The translations under genes and the position numbers were made by a program. A DNA stretch of 10,069 nucleotides from Synergistaceae bacterium (GTDB lineage Bacteria; Synergistota; Synergistia; Synergistales; Synergistaceae), in the NCBI GenBank assembly GCA_031264605.1, contig JAISDQ010000079.1, positions 1 through 10,069 of the forward strand, given 5' to 3'. Position 1 is the first letter of the stretch. Each line of letters opens with the position of its first letter. Below the pieces are notes generated by a model. It was not told where the DNA came from and searched no databases. It saw nothing but the letters and a program-made list of their open reading frames with translations. Positions 5,501 to 10,069 of the stretch are shown here, piece by piece.

Positions 5501-7967
5501 CGAGGAGGATACATGGTCGTCCCACAGAGCGTTCGGCGCCGCGCCCATATATGTAGACCGCGGCGATATGAAACTGCGTGTGAGAATCAAATCTCCCGAG
5601 AAAATCAAACCCGCCGAAAAGAACGAGTTTTCCGTGGAATTGAGGAACGAAAAGGGAGACGGTGTCCGGGGAGAATTTACGGCGATGCTGGTCGACGAAG
5701 GGGTATTGAGCCTGACGGCGTTCAAAACCCCGGATTTCTACGAGCATTATATGAGAAAACGCGCGCTGACGCTTTGGGCGTATGACGTGTACGCGGAACT
5801 GATGCCTCTTTACCTGAAGACGCCGGATGTACTGGCGCCGGGCGGAGACGGGCTTGCGGATACGGCGATGGAGGCGATGCTGAAGGCTTCGCTCTCACCG
5901 GTGCGCGCCGATAGATTTAAAATACTGACCGCGGTGAAAGGAATCAAAACGGACGAAAACGGCAAGGCCGAATTTTCCCTCGATATCCCTGAATTTTCGG
6001 GGAAAGCGAGAATGATGGTAGTCGCGGCATCGAGAGCGGCCTTTGGCGCGGCGGAGGAAGAACACGTCATTTCGCGGGAAGTAGTCACGGATATCACGCT
6101 GCCAAGAGCGGTGGCCCCCGGAGACCGATTTGAATCGAACTTACAGATGTTCAACAGAACCGACCGGATGATAGAGGCAAATGTCTCGGTAGAACTGGCC
6201 GGCCCGATGTCCATAATGAAAATTGGCGGGAATGACGCGAAAGAAAACGAGGCCAAATACTACGTCGCCAATGTTGAATTGCCTGTGAGCGAAAAGGCTT
6301 TCGCGCTGCCGCTCACACTGAAGGCCGATGAAGCTTCGGGCGTAGCCGGCGTGAAGCTCGTAACGGCGTTTGGCGGCGAATTACAAGAACAGGAAATTGA
6401 AATGGCTGTGAGGCCTCCCTACCCGAGAATATCGAAAACGGGGTCGAGGTCCGTTAAGCCTGGCGTAACCGCGAACGTAAATCTCGACGGCGGATGGTTT
6501 TCCGGAACGCGCCGCGCGGTAATCTCGACTTCGTCGCTGCCCTCGGTATCGTTGACGGACATGGCGAACTTTCTCGTAAATTACCCATATTGGTGCCTCG
6601 AACAGACGGTTTCGCGTGGGTGGGCTTTGCTCGAACTGCCCGAAATCGCGGCGAGAGTGAGCGAAAATCTAGCGACGCGCGAACAGGCGGAGGCAGAACT
6701 GCGGGAGGTGTTGTGGCGGATACAGTCGATGCAGCTTTATAACGGAAGTTTTTCGTTCTGGCCGTCGGGCGCGAGTCTGGACTGGACGACGGTCTACGCC
6801 ACGCATTTTTTAGTGGAGTGCGAGAAGAAAGGCATCGATGTTCCACGTGAAACAATTCGCAGCGCGCTCGACTCCCTGCGCTATCTGATAGCCGCGACGC
6901 CCGACCCGGGCGACAGGGACAAGTATGGCGGAGGTCTCGCAGTACGCGCGTACATATGCTATGTGATGTCCTTGAATGACGAGGCGCCGCTTTCGTGGAT
7001 GGCTTATCTGCGAGACAATATTTCCTACATGCCTGAGTTCGGGCGTTATATGCTCGCGGCCGCGTTTGCCGCGTCTAAGGATATGAAAACGGCCTCCACA
7101 ATTTTGGGCGACGAGGCGATTCCGCAAATTCAGTTTAATGATGAAGCGCAAATATACTTCGACTCCGAGGTGAGGACAAAAGCGCTGAACCTTCTCGCGA
7201 GGGCGGAAATCGATCCCTTTTCTCCTGGCTCCCTGAGCGCGGCCGATAATCTGCTCGAATCCCTCCGAGGATCCGAATGGCACACTACTCAAGAGTTGGC
7301 GTGGTCGCTTTTGGCCCTCTCGAATTTTTATTCATTCCACAAAGATGAGGGTAACGCCGATCTCGAAGTCGTCGGAATTGACGGTGAAAATTCAATACCT
7401 CTCTCGCGCGGTTCTGATACGGTTAAGCTGGATGAAAATATCTCGGTGTTGAACATCGCTAACCGCGGTGATGGGATCGGTTACATAACCTGGACTTACG
7501 ACGGCGTTCCGATCGCGGAGCCTGCCCGTGAGGATGCCGGCATGAGAGCATCCGTAACCTACTATAATTCTGACGGTTATGTGATAACTCAGGATACTCC
7601 CGTGCGCGTGGGTGAAAAAATTACGGGTGAAATACTGATAGAAGCATTTTCAAAAAGGCTCAATAACATGGTAATCTCGCTTCCGTTGGCGGGAGGGCTC
7701 GAGATAGAAAACGCGTTTCCAAGCGAAGTATATTCCGAGCCGAACGAATATGACCACTCGAACGTTCCCGCTTTTGTAACTCATACCGAGACGCGCGACG
7801 ACCGGATACTCTTCTTTGTGGATAATATCTCGGGAAGGTACAAGCGGCGCTTTACCCTTCGGGCGATAACTCCGGGCAATTTTGTCCTGCCACCGATCGC
7901 GGCCGAGGGAATGTATTCGCCTGGAATAAGGAGCATAGGGGAGACGTCGAGAATAACCGTCAAGTGA
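2514..7967 (+). CDS. yfhM: Bacterial alpha-2-macroglobulin, thioester type (YfhM-like)
   Basis: An 1817-residue envelope protein, longer than E. coli YfhM (about 1650). Such proteins act as periplasmic protease traps: cleavage of a bait region triggers a shape change and the thioester links to the attacker. ATG 2514 follows AGGGGG by 10 bases. Residues 14-35 form a hydrophobic export segment; it may be cleaved after TAA (33-35) or stay as an anchor. There is no lipobox Cys, unlike E. coli YfhM. Macroglobulin (beta-sandwich) domains fill most of the N-terminal two thirds, including IYLPRDIFRPGETV (563-576). The bait-like linker GGDGLADTAMEAML lies near 1105-1120, and LPRAVAPGD begins near 1196. 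The thioester motif C1361-L-E-Q1364 is intact inside YPYWCLEQTVSR and starts the alpha-helical thioester domain, with QLYNGSFSFWP (1407-1417) and WHTTQELAW (1589-1597). A last beta domain ends PIAAEGMYSPGIRS. The gene lies between the metallopeptidase-like gene and pbpC, its classic partner. Confidence 0.95.
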   Translation: MFNEKTKRSRGEMYWPVMFVMLILMLLFANMSTAAQTAKEGNFTVKEFSPEGEVSSPVNIKIDFSSPVVGSDDVGWAPPEGSAPVVFSPPIQGRGAWISRSAFLYQLPDGYLPEATAFEAAIPEKLKDYEGRAISGGVKFKFNTPAMEFMGVKQTDYREDQWWVEYQLQFNAPLDAEGLKSFLSVKDESEKDVPFEVVGRSDNSARIRMESGDGSPLTFRIKEGLTSTRGPLAMENAVSLKVDRDLSLKILDFSSYSDYSNSQIYINTTSQPDADKLLPFIEITPQCEFYVSTYSSGISINGNFPPRELVTVTLKSGLPAISGPGLAAEWKRSFVFPDYYPSLEITSPGRLISPAGDELIVPFGSVNVEKLDVTLERVYDNNVSFITRHEWPYYIYNVAETVYKENFEITAPFNERKEFSIDLRKMLGDKKGLFMLTAGDREKYWITARRLINVTDMAGSAKIGDNGALIWVNSIREGVPIENVNVELYSVNNQMIASGITDSHGVCLIKNEKDWNWEQRPSVAIMKKGDDTSILRFEGNIWETGNADYGGAPYQKGKYQGYIYLPRDIFRPGETVPLQTLVRKSDLLPEEPFPVRLKVYSSLGREWLNESVMLSEMGMGSALINLSDASPTGIWNAEISIPGEETRIAYCSFQVEDFAPPKIEIAVSADQEELRYQTIPNIEIKADYLFGASGEGLDYEVERSLISREYRNAKWPNYAFSDFRINAEANTEIQATGKLDKDGAAKLSLPPITNEAKSVLDAVFKIGVREDGGRWVYKSLTLPYYPRETLLGIKIPQGEINTNEKIALAFAAIDPKGKPAAPDGVKLTISRELTRTIITTADGRRRSESRIEYAPMDGFDGIPVKFENGLSDTEISFNAAGPYVIVVEDEENRMSAAARVYVYRSGRWYYDDETSATLPESLSIELDKKIYKPGEKAIATVRGSFEGTTFLSVETDEVLFYDTSSDGKKTAEFTFEITEEMTPNAWVTAHHVKAANEEDTWSSHRAFGAAPIYVDRGDMKLRVRIKSPEKIKPAEKNEFSVELRNEKGDGVRGEFTAMLVDEGVLSLTAFKTPDFYEHYMRKRALTLWAYDVYAELMPLYLKTPDVLAPGGDGLADTAMEAMLKASLSPVRADRFKILTAVKGIKTDENGKAEFSLDIPEFSGKARMMVVAASRAAFGAAEEEHVISREVVTDITLPRAVAPGDRFESNLQMFNRTDRMIEANVSVELAGPMSIMKIGGNDAKENEAKYYVANVELPVSEKAFALPLTLKADEASGVAGVKLVTAFGGELQEQEIEMAVRPPYPRISKTGSRSVKPGVTANVNLDGGWFSGTRRAVISTSSLPSVSLTDMANFLVNYPYWCLEQTVSRGWALLELPEIAARVSENLATREQAEAELREVLWRIQSMQLYNGSFSFWPSGASLDWTTVYATHFLVECEKKGIDVPRETIRSALDSLRYLIAATPDPGDRDKYGGGLAVRAYICYVMSLNDEAPLSWMAYLRDNISYMPEFGRYMLAAAFAASKDMKTASTILGDEAIPQIQFNDEAQIYFDSEVRTKALNLLARAEIDPFSPGSLSAADNLLESLRGSEWHTTQELAWSLLALSNFYSFHKDEGNADLEVVGIDGENSIPLSRGSDTVKLDENISVLNIANRGDGIGYITWTYDGVPIAEPAREDAGMRASVTYYNSDGYVITQDTPVRVGEKITGEILIEAFSKRLNNMVISLPLAGGLEIENAFPSEVYSEPNEYDHSNVPAFVTHTETRDDRILFFVDNISGRYKRRFTLRAITPGNFVLPPIAAEGMYSPGIRSIGETSRITVK

Positions 7968-7983
7968 TTCTCCGCAAAACGAT

Positions 7984-8019
7984 GATGGATCGGCGGTTAT
8001 ACCATGCCGCCGATCCATC
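7984..8019. other. 13-bp hairpin between the A2M gene and pbpC
   Basis: GATGGATCGGCGG (7984-7996) is perfectly complementary to CCGCCGATCCATC (8007-8019), with a 10-base loop. It starts 17 bases after the A2M stop and ends 23 bases before the pbpC ATG. No T-run follows, so it does not look like a full intrinsic terminator. In this place it could be a partial terminator, protect the upstream mRNA from 3' exonucleases, or set a lower level for pbpC. Structure is seen; role is inferred. Confidence 0.6.
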
Positions 8020-8042
8020 GATTTAGACGGACGTGAAAAATC

Positions 8043-10069
8043 ATGAAACATATTAGGAGCGCAAAAAAATTACTTCTCTCGATAGCGATAACTCAGATTT
8101 TTTCTTCTTTTCTGTTTATATTTTTCGTTGATAAACCTTCATCTTTTTCTTCTCTCGACGTGGGAGATTATAATTATTCGCAGACGATCCTCGATAGGTC
8201 GGGGAATGTTTTGAATGTTTCCCTCTCCAACTCTGACGAATGGTGCGTCCCGGTTTCGCTCAACGACACCGGACGCTGGACGAAAGACGTCGTCGTGTCT
8301 CTCGAGGACAAACGTTTTTTCAGTCATAGAGGCTTTGACGCAATCGCTATGGCGAGAGCGCTTATTTCAAATGTCAGATCAGGGAAAATTGTTTCCGGCG
8401 CTTCTACCATCACCGCTCAATTGGTCAGAATAGCGATCCCGCGAAGGCGGACTTTTTATAACAAACTTCTCGAATTTTGGGCTGCCTACCGCCTTGAAGG
8501 AGAATTGTCAAAAGAAGAGATATTGGAACTGTACCTCAACAGGGCCCCCTTCGGCGGAAATATCCGAGGGATAGAATCGGCTTCCAGAATTTATTTCAAT
8601 AAAAGCGCGCGCTATTTGTCCCTTGGGGAATCTGCGACATTGATTTCCCTGTTGAGTTCGCCGAGCCGCCTGCGCCCCGACAGATTTCCCGAAGCCGCCA
8701 TAAAAAAACGCGCTAAAAATTTGTTCTTTCTCCTCGATCGGAAAGTAATAACTTCGGAGGATTTTTTCTTGGGAATGGCGGAGGAATTACCTGGGAAAAG
8801 ATTTAATATGCAAAAAGGTGCCGCGATGGCTTCCGTTCACATCAAAGCCGGTTCTGACAAGTCCGCGTTTTTACGTTCGACACTGGATTCAAATTTACAG
8901 GAAATGATGGAAAAAAATATCTCGGCTGTGATAGAGGAGTATCCCGAGAAAATAACCGTGGCGGGGATAATTGTTGAAAACGCTACGGGAGAGGTGAGAG
9001 CCTACGTAGGGAACGGAAGATTTGGGAGAGGAACCGCGGATTCCGAAGTGGATTGCGGGAGCGCCCTTCGTTCCCCTGGTTCGCTGTTGAAACCATTCAT
9101 CTATGGGCTTGCTTTTGAAAGAGGGATACTGACGCCGGGCTCGCTTCTTGCCGATACGCCCATTGCCTTCCGAGGCAGCGCCCCTAGAAATTTCGATCTG
9201 ACATACAGAGGTCCCGTAAGCGCGCGCGATGCCCTCGCGAATTCTCTCAACGCCCCGGCGGTGAGAGTGCTGAGAATGGTGGGATACGCGGCCGCCAAAT
9301 CCCAGTTGAACGAATTGGGCTTTGAACATATCGACAGGGAACCGAGGTATTACACGGATTCCTTGACGCTGGGAGGCTGCGACGTCACCATGCTGGAAAT
9401 CGCCGCCGCTTACAGGACGCTCGCCGTATCCGGGAAATATATGCCTCTAAAGTGGATTCAAAGTGTAAATTCCGAAAAGAGAGTCTTTTCACCCGAGGCT
9501 TCATTTATCGTTACCAACATCTTGGAGGACACGCGGCGGATTTCACCGGTTTACAGGGAAATTTTCAGCGTCTCAAATATCGATATAGCTTTTAAAACAG
9601 GGACGTCATACGGCTACAGGGACGCTTGGACGGCGGGGTACACCGGCAAATATACGCTGGTGGTATGGGTTGGTTCCCCGCAGGGGAAGGGAGATTCTTC
9701 CCTTGTGGGGATAAACGCCGCCGCGCCTTTGATGCTGCGGATAGCTCGAACTCTCGCGGATGGTGGCTCCGATCTCTCCGCTCAACCGCCTGGAGTTTAT
9801 CTGCGGAGCGTATGTTCCCTGTCCGGCGATTCGCCGACGGCGAATTGCCCCAGGACTATTTTTGAATACGCTATTAAAGACTCCACGAAAATAACCCTTT
9901 GCCCGCTGCATAAAAAGATGGATGGGAAACTCATCGTCGTATGGCCGAGCACACTGCAAAGATGGATGCACGACCGCGAAGAAAGTATTTCGTTATCGAA
10001 GAACGTCAAAATAATAAGACCGGTTGACGGGCAGACAATCATTCTGAAAAAAGATCAAAACGAGGAAAG
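8043..10069 (+). CDS. pbpC: Penicillin-binding protein 1C, bifunctional peptidoglycan synthase (3' end outside the window)
   Basis: 675 codons are present and the frame runs off the right edge; E. coli PbpC has 770 residues, so about 90-100 are missing. It builds glycan strands from lipid II and cross-links stem peptides at the outer face of the inner membrane. A membrane anchor lies at about 9-29 after a basic start. The glycosyltransferase (GT51) domain shows EDKRFFSHRGFD (88-99, catalytic E88), GASTITAQLVR (119-129) and EEILELYLNRAPFGGN (158-173). The transpeptidase has SPGSLLKPF (344-352, active-site S347, K350), SLN (401-403) and KTGTS (518-522). The PBP1C-specific tail follows: C591 in VCSLSG, C602, C620 in LCPLHKK, WPSTLQRW (634-641), and the beginning of the C-terminal PBP1C domain (IIRPVDG, 657-663). 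All catalytic residues look intact. ATG 8043 has only a weak purine site, but no other in-frame start precedes the membrane segment. It follows the A2M gene by 75 bases, the known pairing. Confidence 0.93.
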   Translation, partial: MKHIRSAKKLLLSIAITQIFSSFLFIFFVDKPSSFSSLDVGDYNYSQTILDRSGNVLNVSLSNSDEWCVPVSLNDTGRWTKDVVVSLEDKRFFSHRGFDAIAMARALISNVRSGKIVSGASTITAQLVRIAIPRRRTFYNKLLEFWAAYRLEGELSKEEILELYLNRAPFGGNIRGIESASRIYFNKSARYLSLGESATLISLLSSPSRLRPDRFPEAAIKKRAKNLFFLLDRKVITSEDFFLGMAEELPGKRFNMQKGAAMASVHIKAGSDKSAFLRSTLDSNLQEMMEKNISAVIEEYPEKITVAGIIVENATGEVRAYVGNGRFGRGTADSEVDCGSALRSPGSLLKPFIYGLAFERGILTPGSLLADTPIAFRGSAPRNFDLTYRGPVSARDALANSLNAPAVRVLRMVGYAAAKSQLNELGFEHIDREPRYYTDSLTLGGCDVTMLEIAAAYRTLAVSGKYMPLKWIQSVNSEKRVFSPEASFIVTNILEDTRRISPVYREIFSVSNIDIAFKTGTSYGYRDAWTAGYTGKYTLVVWVGSPQGKGDSSLVGINAAAPLMLRIARTLADGGSDLSAQPPGVYLRSVCSLSGDSPTANCPRTIFEYAIKDSTKITLCPLHKKMDGKLIVVWPSTLQRWMHDREESISLSKNVKIIRPVDGQTIILKKDQNEE

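Noticed and set aside
5058..5747. 229-codon open frame on the - strand inside the A2M gene
   Set aside because: It is fully antisense to conserved macroglobulin domains, Arg/Phe-rich, and has no motif; a shadow frame.
1..10069. CRISPR array, tRNA/rRNA, insertion sequence or phage-defence module
   Set aside because: No regularly spaced repeats, no cloverleaf or rRNA-like sequence, no transposase or integrase motifs and no target duplications were seen. The A2M-PBP1C pair is an envelope module of known type.

Overview
The window reads as one strand of a diderm (Gram-negative-type) bacterial chromosome. By eye it is moderately G+C-rich, and Ile is very often ATA and Arg often AGA/AGG. All five genes I can support lie on the + strand. 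A periplasmic alpha-2-macroglobulin (A2M) next to penicillin-binding protein 1C requires an outer-membrane organism. The codon habits and gene types would fit Synergistota, but that placement is a weak inference; other diderm phyla are possible.

Left part (1-1642): the C-terminal part of an AMP-forming acyl-CoA synthetase enters from the left edge. Its 3' end overlaps by 20 bases an NADH pyrophosphatase (nudC) with a complete zinc ribbon and Nudix fold. Both proteins carry substitutions in positions that are normally invariant.

Middle (1643-1981): an intergenic stretch of about 340 bases packed with inverted repeats. It holds a perfect 40-base palindrome with a T-run a little downstream, an imperfect A/T-rich hairpin, and a G+C-rich element with two more hairpins that looks like a dispersed intergenic repeat. 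A weak promoter candidate and a good ribosome binding site precede the next gene.

Right part (1982-10069): a probable operon of three genes. First is a 162-residue protein shaped like the phage-type putative metallopeptidases but with Arg in place of both His of HExxH. It is followed 43 bases later by an 1817-residue bacterial A2M with an intact CLEQ thioester motif. After a 13-bp hairpin comes pbpC, the bifunctional peptidoglycan synthase PBP1C, open to the right edge and missing perhaps 90-100 C-terminal residues. The A2M/PBP1C pair is a known bacterial arrangement: A2M is thought to trap proteases that breach the outer membrane, and PBP1C to repair the wall.

The most unusual element is the metallopeptidase-like protein with a lost metal site, encoded directly ahead of a protease trap. 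I found no CRISPR array, RNA gene, insertion sequence or recognisable phage-defence system.
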